Shown: positions 44,031 to 53,062, numbered from the stretch's first letter. The stretch: DNA of 64,000 bases from Candidatus Desulfofervidus auxilii (GCF_001577525.1 NZ_CP013015.1:1557667-1621666); one strand, 5' to 3'. Program-made: numbers and translations. Notes: generated by a model from the letters alone, not told the origin.

Positions 44031-44741
44031 ATGATTCCCTTAAAGGATAAAATTCCTTCTCGCACCTTTCCTTTAGTTACACTTTCATTAATTGTTATTA
44101 ATGTCTTAGTGTTTTTTTACGAAGGTTCCTTAGGACCTTATTTAGAAAGGTTGGTATTTACCTATGGAATTGTGCCTAAAAGGTATTTCTTTTTTTCGGG
44201 CTTTGGGCCTACAGCTATTATGGGTAAATATTTACCCTTATTCACCTCTATGTTTTTACACGGAGGATGGCTTCACCTGATCGGTAACATGTGGTTTCTT
44301 TGGATCTTTGGGGACAATGTAGAAGATAGTATGGGTCATAGAAGATTTATTCTTTTCTACCTCCTTTGTGGATTGGGAGCTGGTCTATCTCATATTTACA
44401 CTAATCCCCACTCCACCTTACCTACTATTGGTGCCAGTGGAGCTATATCAGGAGTAATGGGGGCTTATTTTATGTTATTTCCCCATTCTCGGATTGTTAC
44501 TTTGGTTCCTATATTCTTCTTCCTCACCTTAATAGAGATCCCTGCTGCATTCTTTATTTTGTTTTGGTTTACGATTCAATTTTTCAATGGAGCCTTTTCT
44601 ATTATGGCACCAGTCGGTTTTTATCAAGGGATTGCCTGGTGGGCCCATATCGGAGGTTTTATATGTGGCACTATATTGGTATTTTTCTTTAAAAAACGGC
44701 ATAGTCGGCGCTTTTATCCTGATGAATACAAACCATGGTAG
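44031..44741 (+). CDS. Rhomboid family intramembrane serine protease
   Basis: 236 residues with six to seven membrane segments. Catalytic Ser is in PTIGASGAISGVMGAYF (about 145), catalytic His in WWAHIGGFICGTIL (about 205), and the HGGWLHLIGNMWFLWIFG segment (about 78) holds the conserved His and Asn. It cleaves membrane proteins within the bilayer. It sits 11 bases upstream of a ClpP-fold membrane-associated protease on the same strand, a common pairing of quality-control proteases. The ATG at 44031 follows a long AT-rich leader; no strong ribosome binding site is seen. Confidence 0.92.
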   Translation: MIPLKDKIPSRTFPLVTLSLIVINVLVFFYEGSLGPYLERLVFTYGIVPKRYFFFSGFGPTAIMGKYLPLFTSMFLHGGWLHLIGNMWFLWIFGDNVEDSMGHRRFILFYLLCGLGAGLSHIYTNPHSTLPTIGASGAISGVMGAYFMLFPHSRIVTLVPIFFFLTLIEIPAAFFILFWFTIQFFNGAFSIMAPVGFYQGIAWWAHIGGFICGTILVFFFKKRHSRRFYPDEYKPW

Positions 44742-44752
44742 GAGGTTAAAAT

Positions 44753-45595
44753 ATGAATTTTATTGATCTCATTTGGCTATTTTTTATAGCTTCAGCTTTG
44801 TCACCAATCATTCAAAAAAAGATGTTAGAATCAGCCCGCCTTAGATTAATTAGAAAAATAGAAAAGGACCGAAAAAGCCGGGTAATTGCTATGATTCATC
44901 GTCAAGAAACCATGGCCTTACTAGGATTTCCCATCTTTAAATATATTGATATTCAGGACTCAGAAGAAGTTATGAGAGCCATTCGCATGACAGATGAAGC
45001 AGTCCCTATTGATTTGGTTTTGCATACCCCAGGTGGTTTGGTTTTGGCAGCAGAACAGATTGCCTATGCCCTCAAAGGCCACAAGGCAAAAGTAACTGTA
45101 TTTGTACCTCATTATGCCATGTCAGGTGGCACTTTAATTGCTCTAGCAGCAGATGAAATTGTGATGGACCCTCATGCGGTATTAGGACCAGTTGACCCTC
45201 AACTAGGGCAATACCCTGCTGCTTCTATCCTTAAGGTATTAGAAAAAAAGGATATAAATAAAATTGATGACCAAACTTTAATTATGGCTGATATTTCCCA
45301 TAAAGCCCTTAATCAAGTAAAAAATTGTGTAAAAACCATCTTGAGCCCTAAATTATCAGAAGAAAAAGCAGAGCAAATAGCTGATTTACTCTCCAGAGGT
45401 CAATGGACCCATGACTATCCCATTACTTATAAACAGGCTAAGGAGTTAGGATTGCCTGTCTCTACGAAAATGCCAGTAGAAATTTATCAACTTATGAACC
45501 TTTATCCTCAACCGGTCCAAAGAAGACCATCTGTGCAATATATCCCGGTTCCTTATAAGGGAGGAGAGGAAAGGCCAAACAAGTCTATGTTATAA
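44753..45595 (+). CDS. SDH-type (S49/ClpP-fold) membrane serine protease
   Basis: 280 residues. One N-terminal membrane segment (IDLIWLFFIASALSPIIQ) is followed by a ClpP-like fold: DLVLHTPGGLVLAAEQIAYA, the catalytic Ser in YAMSGGTLIALAADEIVMDP, and LGPVDPQLGQYPAASIL. This is the SDH_sah family (serine dehydrogenase proteinase), related to SppA. The active site faces the cytoplasm if the single anchor is N-out. AGGAGGTTAAAAT precedes the ATG. The 3' end overlaps the convergent antiporter gene by 11 bases. Confidence 0.88.
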   Translation: MNFIDLIWLFFIASALSPIIQKKMLESARLRLIRKIEKDRKSRVIAMIHRQETMALLGFPIFKYIDIQDSEEVMRAIRMTDEAVPIDLVLHTPGGLVLAAEQIAYALKGHKAKVTVFVPHYAMSGGTLIALAADEIVMDPHAVLGPVDPQLGQYPAASILKVLEKKDINKIDDQTLIMADISHKALNQVKNCVKTILSPKLSEEKAEQIADLLSRGQWTHDYPITYKQAKELGLPVSTKMPVEIYQLMNLYPQPVQRRPSVQYIPVPYKGGEERPNKSML

Positions 45596-47348
45596 GTGCT
45601 GCCAAGACTGTATAAAAAATATAACAAAAAAGGGTAAACAGAATAAGGGCTGCCATCACTCCTATACCCACAGGTTGGCGATAAACATTCGCATCGTAAG
45701 GCAATAACTGAGTTTCTTTTTCTGAAAAAAGCGATTTTATATCATAAATGGGATTTCTGCTTATTATAATAAAACCATCTACTAAGTCTATAGCCAAATT
45801 CTGAAGAACTGTCCGCACAGCACCCAAGAAATAACAGAATCTTACAAAAAGACCTGCTCCTTTCCGATAAAACCAATCGGTATCCAGATTAATGACTGCA
45901 TGAGGTTCAAGCCTCTTTATTAACACCCAAACACCTACTATGGTCATCAATAACAACTGAAGCTCCACCACTACATGATGTGGGGTATAAGGATGATAAT
46001 GCACTGGATAAGGAAGGACACGATAAAGCACATGAGGGTAAACACCCATAAAGAAACAAAGGAATGAAAGAAAGGCCATACCTAAATGCATATTTAAAGG
46101 AAGCGGCTTAATTTTTACCTCCTCTACATCTGTTCTAGGCTTCCCAAACCAGGTATAATAAGGCAGCTTAAGGCCCACACAAAGCCAAGTTCCGATAGAA
46201 GCCGTAGACATTAGGAAAAACACAGGCAACATGTGACTTTCCTCAGCAGCAGCTACAATCATAGTTTTACTTATAAATCCATTAAACAACGGCACTGCTG
46301 AAATGGAAAAGGCGCCAACCATATAATAAATCAAACTATGAGGAATCTTTTTATAGAGGTCTCTACCCGTTAAATCACTCATTTTTCGCATACCAGTGGA
46401 GTAAATAACTGCCCCAGCACCCATGAACAATAAGGCCTTATAAAGAATATGACAGAAGGCATGTGCTGCTGAACCATTCATAGATAATGCTGTGCCTATA
46501 CCTACCCCACCAACCATGTATCCTACCTGACTAACAATATGATAGGCAAGCAAACGTCTTATATCATTTTCCATAATCGCCCAAACAACACCATAGACAG
46601 TCATGATGGCTCCCATGTAAGCCAACAATTCCACTCCTGGGAAGGCACGCAATAAGGTATAAACAGCACTCTTGGTAGTATAGGCAGTAAGAAAAATAGC
46701 ACCAGTAACCGAAGCCCTTGGATAGGCATCAGGTAACCAAGGATGTAAAGGAGGAACAGCGGCATTTAAAATAAAACCAATAAGAATAAGCCAAAAACCA
46801 AGACCACCATGGACTAAAGGTCCAGAAAAAGCAATAGAACCTGTTTGAATAGCATAAATGACAATACCTGCTAAAAGAGCACAGCCACCAAAAAGATGTA
46901 CCAAAACATACCTAAATCCTGCCCGTATTGCCTCTCTATCCCTTTGTGCCCAAATAACGAATACAGAAGCAACAGCCATAAGTTCCCAAAAGATGTATAA
47001 GGTAAAAAGGTCTCCTGCAAATGCCACTCCTAAGGCACCACCTGCATAATAAAGTGCCGAAAAGTGCTGGACATCATCTTCTGCCTGTAAGGCATAAAGC
47101 AAAGCAGCAAAACTAATAATCACAAACACATAGGCAAAGACCATACTCAGTTTATCTACGTGACCAAAGATAAGTTCATAATCCAAAAATTTAATGGTCC
47201 AATAAGTGCCATGTGGCATGGATAATAGGTCAAGATAAGCAAGTGCTGGAATAATTAACAGATAAAACTTTTTTATTTTCCCCTTAAGGAAAGGAACAAG
47301 GAGGGCACCTATTAAATAAAACAAAAACGGAGGTATAGGCTTAATCAT
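45585..47348 (-). CDS. Mrp/NuoM-type antiporter large subunit (third MrpD-like copy)
   Basis: 587 residues, about 14-16 membrane segments, of the proton-conducting antiporter family (MrpA/D, NuoL/M/N). Typical segments are DLFTLYIFWELMAVASVFVI (the conserved Glu of TM5), AAVPPLHPWLPDAYPRASVT and LLAYHIVSQVGYMVGGVGIG. The lysine that precedes the PLH motif in the two sister subunits is Asn here (FILNAAVPPLH). That form recurs, as far as I recall, in other MrpD-like proteins of this branch. It is the last gene of the Rnf-Mrp run and overlaps the 71-residue membrane gene by 8 bases. Confidence 0.9.
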   Translation of the reverse strand: MIKPIPPFLFYLIGALLVPFLKGKIKKFYLLIIPALAYLDLLSMPHGTYWTIKFLDYELIFGHVDKLSMVFAYVFVIISFAALLYALQAEDDVQHFSALYYAGGALGVAFAGDLFTLYIFWELMAVASVFVIWAQRDREAIRAGFRYVLVHLFGGCALLAGIVIYAIQTGSIAFSGPLVHGGLGFWLILIGFILNAAVPPLHPWLPDAYPRASVTGAIFLTAYTTKSAVYTLLRAFPGVELLAYMGAIMTVYGVVWAIMENDIRRLLAYHIVSQVGYMVGGVGIGTALSMNGSAAHAFCHILYKALLFMGAGAVIYSTGMRKMSDLTGRDLYKKIPHSLIYYMVGAFSISAVPLFNGFISKTMIVAAAEESHMLPVFFLMSTASIGTWLCVGLKLPYYTWFGKPRTDVEEVKIKPLPLNMHLGMAFLSFLCFFMGVYPHVLYRVLPYPVHYHPYTPHHVVVELQLLLMTIVGVWVLIKRLEPHAVINLDTDWFYRKGAGLFVRFCYFLGAVRTVLQNLAIDLVDGFIIISRNPIYDIKSLFSEKETQLLPYDANVYRQPVGIGVMAALILFTLFCYIFYTVLAALIT

Positions 47349-47556
47349 AATAGTCCTCCTCCCTTTCTAAAAACAGGTGACCGAGCCCTTTAGAAAAAAT
47401 AATAAGCACAATACAACCTATAAACCCAAAGATCCCTTCAAAGAAAGGAATTTTATGCCAAAAATGATGGGGTTCATGCTCAGGATGGACAAAAAAACCC
47501 AAGATAAAGACTATAAGAATGCTTATTAATAGGGAAATCTTCAATCTGTTTGTCAT
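47341..47556 (-). CDS. Small membrane protein of the Mrp cluster, unknown
   Basis: 71 residues with two membrane helices (LLISILIVFILGFFV and GIFGFIGCIVLIIFS) joined by a short histidine-rich link (HPEHEPHHFWH). It has no match I can name. It lies three bases after the second large antiporter subunit and overlaps the third by 8 bases, so it is translated with them. It could be an accessory subunit of the antiporter; the histidine cluster might bind a metal or act in proton handling. Confidence 0.7.
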   Translation of the reverse strand: MTNRLKISLLISILIVFILGFFVHPEHEPHHFWHKIPFFEGIFGFIGCIVLIIFSKGLGHLFLEREEDYYD

Positions 47557-47559
47557 TGT

Positions 47560-49053
47560 CTAAACCCCCATCCCCATGATGTTTTTTGCTGAAGCCACTG
47601 CTAATTTAAAGAAGTGCATAAATGCGTCTGGGAAAAGCCCAAAGAAAATAGAACCAATGGCTGTAATCACAATAGGGAAAACCACAAAAAATGATGCTTC
47701 GTCAAAGTGGTCTTTTACAAATTTTGGTTTCTTAAAAAATGCCCCATAAATGATAGGAAGAAAATAAGCTGCATCCAATAAGGCACTGGCCAGAAAAACC
47801 AACAAAAAGATAATCTCTTTGGCCTCAAGCGCTCCTAGACACAGATACCATTTACTGATAAACCCACATACAGGTGGTATACCTGTTAGACCCAGTGCTC
47901 CAATGGTAAAGGCAGCCATGGTAATAGGCATCTGCTTGCCTATTCCCTCCATTTCACTGATAAACTCCTTATGAGTCTTTACATAGATGGCACCAGCACA
48001 CATAAAGAGTGTGATTTTCATAAACCCATGAAAGGGAATATGAAGCATGGCTCCTCTAATGCCATCATGAGAAACTAAAGCAGCTCCCAAGATAATAATA
48101 GAAAGGTTATTAATAGTAGAGAATGCCAATCTTCTCTTCAAATGGTCTTGGGTTAAGGCAATAATATTAGCTACAATGACGGTAAAGGAAACAACAAAGG
48201 CCAAGGGTATCCATAAACCTAAATCTGAAAGCACATTGGGACCAAAGACATAAAGAATCACCCTCAAACAACAAAACACACCTGCCTTCACCACAGCCAC
48301 AGCGTGAAGTAAGGCACTCACAGGAGTGGGCGCAATCATGGCTGAAGGCAGCCATTCATGAATGGGCATAATAGCAGCCTTAGAACCAAAACCTATCATG
48401 AATGTAACAAATACTAGAGAAAGTATCTCCCGTGAACCATGACCAGCCACAAACCCCCCAGGTTTAAAATCAAGCGTTCCAGTAAGATAGTAAGTTACGG
48501 CCATAGAGAAAAGGACAAAAGCCGCTCCAGTTAAGAGATAGGCCAGATATTTCCTCCCTGCTTTTATGGCCTCTGGTGTCTCTTTATGGGCCACCAGAGC
48601 AAAAGTAGCTACTGTAAGAATTTCATAAAACATATAAAGGGTGAGCAAATTACCGGCCAAAGCTACGCCTACTGCACCAAAAATGGCCAGGGCAAAACAG
48701 AAAAAGTATCTAGTCTGAGCATGCTCATTTAAGTCTCGCATGTAACCAATAGAATAGAGAGAAACCACAATCCAGAGAAAAGAGGCCAAAAGAGCAAATA
48801 TCATACCAAAGGTATCTACCCTAAATTGGAGAAAAAGGCCTTTATAAATTTCAACCATTGTATATTCAACAATTTTGCCATGCAAGATATAGGGAAGCAT
48901 GGAAGCAACAAGACCAAATTTGATAACCGCAGCTGCTAAGGTCCAAAACTCTCTAAGATTTCTATTTCTTTCACCTGTAAAGAGAATAAGAAAGGCACCA
49001 ATTAGAGAAGCCAACATGGCCAAAAGAGGCGTAGCTGAATGCACAGTCTCCAT
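47560..49053 (-). CDS. mrpD: Mrp-type antiporter large subunit (second MrpD-like copy)
   Basis: 497 residues with about 14 membrane segments. NLLTLYMFYEILTVATFALV holds the conserved Glu of TM5 and FGSKAAIMPIHEWLPSAMI the conserved Lys of TM7, both needed for proton transfer in this family. HAVAVVKAGVFCCLR and RLAFSTINNLSIIILG follow in the right order. It belongs to the NuoL/M/N superfamily and forms one of three large transmembrane modules here. It lies 10 bases after the first copy. Confidence 0.92.
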   Translation of the reverse strand: METVHSATPLLAMLASLIGAFLILFTGERNRNLREFWTLAAAVIKFGLVASMLPYILHGKIVEYTMVEIYKGLFLQFRVDTFGMIFALLASFLWIVVSLYSIGYMRDLNEHAQTRYFFCFALAIFGAVGVALAGNLLTLYMFYEILTVATFALVAHKETPEAIKAGRKYLAYLLTGAAFVLFSMAVTYYLTGTLDFKPGGFVAGHGSREILSLVFVTFMIGFGSKAAIMPIHEWLPSAMIAPTPVSALLHAVAVVKAGVFCCLRVILYVFGPNVLSDLGLWIPLAFVVSFTVIVANIIALTQDHLKRRLAFSTINNLSIIILGAALVSHDGIRGAMLHIPFHGFMKITLFMCAGAIYVKTHKEFISEMEGIGKQMPITMAAFTIGALGLTGIPPVCGFISKWYLCLGALEAKEIIFLLVFLASALLDAAYFLPIIYGAFFKKPKFVKDHFDEASFFVVFPIVITAIGSIFFGLFPDAFMHFFKLAVASAKNIMGMGV

Positions 49054-49063
49054 CTATTCCCCC

Positions 49064-50569
49064 TTAAAAACTAGCTGGTACAGCAAATTGGATGACATGC
49101 TTAATAATCACCCCACTAAATACACCCAGCAATATAATCCCAGCCGCTATCATCAACATAGATATAAGCATACTCCATGGTACTCCATCTAGAGAAATGC
49201 TAGGATGACCGCCATCATGGGCAAATGCATGCTCACCCCGAGGCTCTAAGTAAGCATTTTCTATCACCCTGAAAAACAAAATGGCATTGACTAAACTACT
49301 GGCTAAAAGCACAAATAACAATAGCCATTTTTTGGCCTCAATGGTGCCCAAGATAAGATACCACTTACTAAAAAATCCACACATAGGAGGCACACCTACT
49401 ACCGAAAGAGCACCTACTACAAAGACACCTAAAGTAACAGGCATGGTGCGATGTAGATACCGAAACTGGTAAATATTCCTTGTCCCTGTCTGATACATAA
49501 TGGCACCAACTACCGTAAAAAGACAGGCCATCATAAACATATCATTAATAATATGTAAAATAGCGCCGGTAAGACCAAGCCGATTTGCCGAGGCAATACC
49601 GATCACAATATAACCCATCTCAGCAACAATTAAGTAGCAGAGCATCCGTTTTAAATCAGACTGGGCAAGGGCCATAATACAGGCAAAGGCTATACCAATA
49701 GCCGCTATCCAGCCTAATATATCCATTACAGGATAAAGTTTTATGGAAAAAGAAGGGTCAAATACAGTAAACATAATTCTAACAATTACATAAGCACCTA
49801 CTTTGGTAAACAGTGGTGCTAACAAAGCACTCACTGCTGAAGGGGCAAGGGTATATGCATCGGGCAACCAGGTATGCAAAGGGAAAATACCCATTTTTAT
49901 ACCCACACCCACTAAGAAAAAGGCAAAACCAACAAGTAATGCTTTGTTGTAAAATAGTTTAGGTATAAGGTTAATCAAATCAGTCATATTCAGTGAACCA
50001 GTAAGGATGTAAAGATAACCCACTCCTAAAAGATAAGCACAAGCTCCAATTGTCCCAAAAATTACATAGCGAAAAGCGGCAAAATCTGCCCCTCTTTCTC
50101 CCATAGCAATAATTGCATAGGCAGAAAAGGAAGCAATCTCTAAAAGCACATAAAGATTGAACATATCACCCGTAGCCGTGATACCAAAAAGTCCTGTTAC
50201 TTGAAGAAGAAAGAGGGTATAGAACTGAGGCAATTTCGATTCATGTAGCTCTTTTTCTACTACGCTTTTAGCATAAAGGGCTACCAACCAAGCTACAACA
50301 GCCACAGCTACCAGCACCAAAGCATTTAGATGGTCTATCATATATTCAATACCCCAGGGTGGATCCCAACCACCTAGATGGTAATGAATAGGTTGACCAT
50401 GTTTCATAACCATATCAAGAATGCCTACAGCAAATACTAAACAAGCAGAAAGAGTAGCAAGAAGAATAGGGAAACAAAGTCTTTTATTCCACCAACTCAC
50501 AGTAAAGAGAATAAAAGACATGATCAAAGGTGTAACAACAATCATCGCCGGGAATTGTTCTTGAATCAC
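49064..50569 (-). CDS. mrpD: Mrp-type antiporter large subunit (first MrpD-like copy)
   Basis: 501 residues, about 14 membrane segments. MFNLYVLLEIASFSAYAIIA has the TM5 Glu, and GVGIKMGIFPLHTWLPDAYT the TM7 Lys. The second half has PLFTKVGAYVIVRIMF and RMLCYLIVAEMGYIVIGIAS. As MrpD follows MrpC in classical Mrp operons, this copy, which overlaps mrpC by 4 bases, is the best candidate for the true MrpD. Two further related subunits follow. Confidence 0.93.
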   Translation of the reverse strand: MIQEQFPAMIVVTPLIMSFILFTVSWWNKRLCFPILLATLSACLVFAVGILDMVMKHGQPIHYHLGGWDPPWGIEYMIDHLNALVLVAVAVVAWLVALYAKSVVEKELHESKLPQFYTLFLLQVTGLFGITATGDMFNLYVLLEIASFSAYAIIAMGERGADFAAFRYVIFGTIGACAYLLGVGYLYILTGSLNMTDLINLIPKLFYNKALLVGFAFFLVGVGIKMGIFPLHTWLPDAYTLAPSAVSALLAPLFTKVGAYVIVRIMFTVFDPSFSIKLYPVMDILGWIAAIGIAFACIMALAQSDLKRMLCYLIVAEMGYIVIGIASANRLGLTGAILHIINDMFMMACLFTVVGAIMYQTGTRNIYQFRYLHRTMPVTLGVFVVGALSVVGVPPMCGFFSKWYLILGTIEAKKWLLLFVLLASSLVNAILFFRVIENAYLEPRGEHAFAHDGGHPSISLDGVPWSMLISMLMIAAGIILLGVFSGVIIKHVIQFAVPASF

Positions 50570-50958
50570 CTTTTTAACTCCTCTATAACTTCATCTTCTT
50601 CTAAGGTGCCATATCTTCTATAAATCATGATTAGCAAAGCAAGGGCAATACCTGTTGTTGCCACTCCAACAACGATGGCTGTCAGCATGAGGACATGTGG
50701 TAAAGGGTTTATATAATCTGCTGCATGAACTACTAAATGTTCTGCCCCATGATGTCCGTGTACTCCTGGAATAATAGGGACAGTAGCACCTTTTTTGGCA
50801 GCAATAGAGATAAAGTAAAAGATTAAAGCCCATTGAAAGATATTCATACCAATGAGCTTCTTTAAAAGATTATTTTTAGCCATCATGGCATAAAAGCCAA
50901 TTATAAGTAAAAGGGCATAAATCCAATAATTATATTTACTAAGAATTACTTCCCACAT
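50566..50958 (-). CDS. mrpC: Mrp/NuoK-type antiporter subunit C
   Basis: 130 residues with three membrane segments, the NuoK/MrpC fold. NYWIYALLLIIGFYAMMAKN leads to LLKKLIGMNIFQWALIFYFI and LPHVLMLTAIVVGVATTGIA, the family signature (LTAIVVGVA). I start at the ATG at 50958, preceded by GGAGGAAGA. An upstream ATG at 50982 lies deeper in mrpB and has no such site. It overlaps mrpB by 20 bases and the next gene by 4. Confidence 0.92.
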   Translation of the reverse strand: MWEVILSKYNYWIYALLLIIGFYAMMAKNNLLKKLIGMNIFQWALIFYFISIAAKKGATVPIIPGVHGHHGAEHLVVHAADYINPLPHVLMLTAIVVGVATTGIALALLIMIYRRYGTLEEDEVIEELKR

Positions 50959-51418
50959 CTTCTTCCTCCAGAGCTCCCTCATGTTTTCCTGCAGTGGCTA
51001 AATCAAGGAAAATAGAAACCATAATTGCCATTACAGTAATTTGCACTCCTGTCTCTATCCCAGCCATACCATAATATCTAGCCATTACAGGATCAGTGGG
51101 AAGTATTTTACTCAGTTTTCCATAATCTAAAAAATTTCCTCCTAAAAGGAGACAAAGCCAGCCGATTGCTGTATAGATAAACACCCCAAGGGCACAAAAA
51201 ATACCATTTATTTTTTCTGAAAAACGCTTTTTGGCCTCAAATATGTCATAGGCAATGACTAAAAGAACAAATGATGCAGCAAAGATACAACCACCTTGAA
51301 AGCCACCCCCAGGGCTACCGTGTCCATGCGCAAGCACATAAAGGCTATAAATTTGCATAAACGGGACTAAAAAGCGGGAGAGTGTTTCAATAATAATATC
51401 CTCCCATCTACTAATCAT
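50939..51418 (-). CDS. mrpB: Mrp-type antiporter subunit B
   Basis: 159 residues of the MnhB/MrpB domain family: FLVPFMQIYSLYVLAHGHGS then PGGGFQGGCIFAASFVLLVI, the hallmark HG..SPGGGFQGG. Four membrane segments are predicted by eye. It pairs with MrpC in sodium/proton exchange. It overlaps the preceding subunit gene by 8 bases. Confidence 0.94.
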   Translation of the reverse strand: MISRWEDIIIETLSRFLVPFMQIYSLYVLAHGHGSPGGGFQGGCIFAASFVLLVIAYDIFEAKKRFSEKINGIFCALGVFIYTAIGWLCLLLGGNFLDYGKLSKILPTDPVMARYYGMAGIETGVQITVMAIMVSIFLDLATAGKHEGALEEEDVGSNS

Positions 51419-51695
51419 TCTTATATGGCCTCCTTAAAAGCATCATTACTGCCACACCTGCAGTAAAAATCACTGCTGTCTCAAACATAGTATCATAGCC
51501 TCTGTAATCAGCGAGAACCGCAGTTACTATATTTGGCACACCTGTCTCTTCAACTGTCTTTTCAATATATCGTGGTGAAACATGAAGACTGGCAGGTTGA
51601 TTGGGATCAGCCCAGTTAGGGAAATCTTTCACTCCTATTAGTAAAGCACTAGTGGCAAAAATAGCAATTACTATAGAAACTATTTTTTTTGTCAA
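51411..51695 (-). CDS. MbhE-like antiporter subunit
   Basis: 94 residues with two membrane segments: IVSIVIAIFATSALLIGVK at the start and TMFETAVIFTAGVAVMMLLR near the end, joined by a soluble loop (RYIEKTVEETGVPNIVTAVL then ADYRGYDT). RGYDTMFETAV is the C-terminal domain of MrpA, separate here as in Mbh/Mrp-like archaeal and deltaproteobacterial operons (MbhE). It overlaps the next gene by 8 bases and the previous one by 4. Confidence 0.88.
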   Translation of the reverse strand: MTKKIVSIVIAIFATSALLIGVKDFPNWADPNQPASLHVSPRYIEKTVEETGVPNIVTAVLADYRGYDTMFETAVIFTAGVAVMMLLRRPYKND

Positions 51696-51937
51696 TCTTT
51701 CGTCCTCCTTGTGGTTTTATAAACAGCCGCAATAAAAAAGGCGGTACTCACACCTGCCCCTACTGCTGCTTCTGTAAAGGCTACATCTACAGAACCCATC
51801 TCTGTCCAAACCATACACATAATAAAACTGAACACACCAAGAAAAACTGCGGCTGCAAAAAGATCCTTTACTTCAATAGCAGCTATGGCTGCCAAAGTAG
51901 CTAAGATTAATAATACTAAGTCAAATTGCCAAATCAT
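51692..51937 (-). CDS. MbhD-like (DUF4040) antiporter subunit
   Basis: 81 residues, three membrane segments. IWQFDLVLLILATLAAIAAI and SVDVAFTEAAVGAGVSTAFF are the DUF4040 motif, which corresponds to a domain of MrpA in the one-piece form. The conserved Asp-Val-Ala-Phe-Thr-Glu-Ala-Ala is intact. Here the MrpA-like function is divided among this protein, the MbhE-like protein and the large subunits. It lies one base after the mrpG gene. Confidence 0.9.
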   Translation of the reverse strand: MIWQFDLVLLILATLAAIAAIEVKDLFAAAVFLGVFSFIMCMVWTEMGSVDVAFTEAAVGAGVSTAFFIAAVYKTTRRTKD

Positions 51938-51938
51938 C

Positions 51939-52292
51939 TTATTTCTCCTTTGGAGGCCATTTTATTACAGGACGACCATCTTTTGTCCAAGGCATTATTC
52001 CTGTGTCAAAGGCAGAACGCAAAAGGGCATGGGTAGCAGTTGGGCCACCAAGAAACCAGAAAACTGCAATAAGAATTAATTTTGAAGCTATGACTATTGC
52101 TGGCCATGAAAAATGATGCTCTGCAAGATGATAAATAGCAAGCCCAAATAAAGATAGAAGTATACCTAATGTATCTCCTTTACCTGTAGCATGCATACGG
52201 GAATAAAAATCTGGGAACCGCAAAAAGCCAATGGTTGCTGTGGTAAAGAAAAATAAACCAGCTAACAAAAAAACCTTACAAACCAGATCCAT
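51939..52292 (-). CDS. mrpG: Mrp antiporter subunit G
   Basis: 117 residues with three membrane segments. TIGFLRFPDFYSRMHATGKG DT-type sequence is the MnhG/MrpG signature (RFPDFYSRMHATGKGDTLG). The C-terminal tail is polar and longer than usual (THALLRSAFDTGIMPWTKDG, then RPVIKWPPKEK). The gene abuts mrpF with no gap. It is needed for the assembly and activity of Mrp complexes. Confidence 0.92.
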   Translation of the reverse strand: MDLVCKVFLLAGLFFFTTATIGFLRFPDFYSRMHATGKGDTLGILLSLFGLAIYHLAEHHFSWPAIVIASKLILIAVFWFLGGPTATHALLRSAFDTGIMPWTKDGRPVIKWPPKEK

Positions 52293-52562
52293 TTATTTAG
52301 CCCCTTTCTTTTTAGCAAAATACTTGGCAAAAACTAAGGTTCCAACAAAGTTTAAAAGAGCATACATAAGTGAGATATCCACAAACATATCTATTCTTTT
52401 AAAAATAAAACCCATTAACACAAGCAAAACCACGGTCATGGTACCGATAAAACCTACACTGATTATCCTATCGTATACAGTAGGTCCAAAAACAATGCGG
52501 TAAAAACAGATAAAAATTAATGTTCCTAAAGCTAATCCTATACCTATGAAGAATGATTCCAT
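52293..52562 (-). CDS. mrpF: Mrp antiporter subunit F
   Basis: 89 residues with three membrane segments. FYRIVFGPTVYDRIISVGFI then GTMTVVLLVLMGF contains the MrpF signature (GPTVYDRII...G). ALLNFVGTLVFAKYFAKKKG ends the protein. It lies one base downstream of mrpE and abuts mrpG. In bacterial Mrp complexes F is a small helix pack against B, C and G. Confidence 0.93.
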   Translation of the reverse strand: MESFFIGIGLALGTLIFICFYRIVFGPTVYDRIISVGFIGTMTVVLLVLMGFIFKRIDMFVDISLMYALLNFVGTLVFAKYFAKKKGAK

Positions 52563-52563
52563 T

Positions 52564-53043
52564 CTATTCCTCCAGATATACCCGAGCTACCCTCTCTTCC
52601 ATCTCTCCAGGAAGCTCCTCTTGCACAGCTCTATCAATACCATGAACATAAAAATATCCATCTTTTATAAGAATAGTAATAGTACCAGGTGTAAGGGTAA
52701 TAGAATTAGCAAAGGTTACTTGAGCCAAATCCTTCTTCAATTTTGTCTTAAACTTAATTATATGGGGGTCAATTAACTCGTTCATTCTTGGATGCAAAGC
52801 GAGTTTAGCCACATGAATGTTGGCCAATACAATTTGATATAAAAGCCAGGGAATATAGAAGATAAAATTAAATGCTTCTTTAGATTTATTTTCTGAATGT
52901 ATGTCTTTAAATAAAAGATCATTAGAAAGATAAGCTACTAAACCACAACAAATAATTCCCCAACCAAAGTGCCATGCATCAAAATTGCCAGAGATAAAAA
53001 TCCAAAAGGTTAAAAGAATAATATAAGTGACTATAAAGGCCAT
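52564..53043 (-). CDS. mrpE: Mrp antiporter subunit E
   Basis: 159 residues from the ATG at 53043, which has GGGAGGAAAGG upstream; a TTG at 53058 would include that site within the protein. One to two membrane segments at the N-terminus are followed by YIPWLLYQIVLANIHVAKLA, then NSITLTPGTITILIKDGYFY, the MrpE signature (LTPGT-T). The soluble C-terminal domain is exposed on one membrane face. It is the first Mrp gene and starts 19 bases after apbE. Confidence 0.92.
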   Translation of the reverse strand: MAFIVTYIILLTFWIFISGNFDAWHFGWGIICCGLVAYLSNDLLFKDIHSENKSKEAFNFIFYIPWLLYQIVLANIHVAKLALHPRMNELIDPHIIKFKTKLKKDLAQVTFANSITLTPGTITILIKDGYFYVHGIDRAVQEELPGEMEERVARVYLEE

Positions 53044-53062
53044 TGCCTTTCCTCCCAAATGG

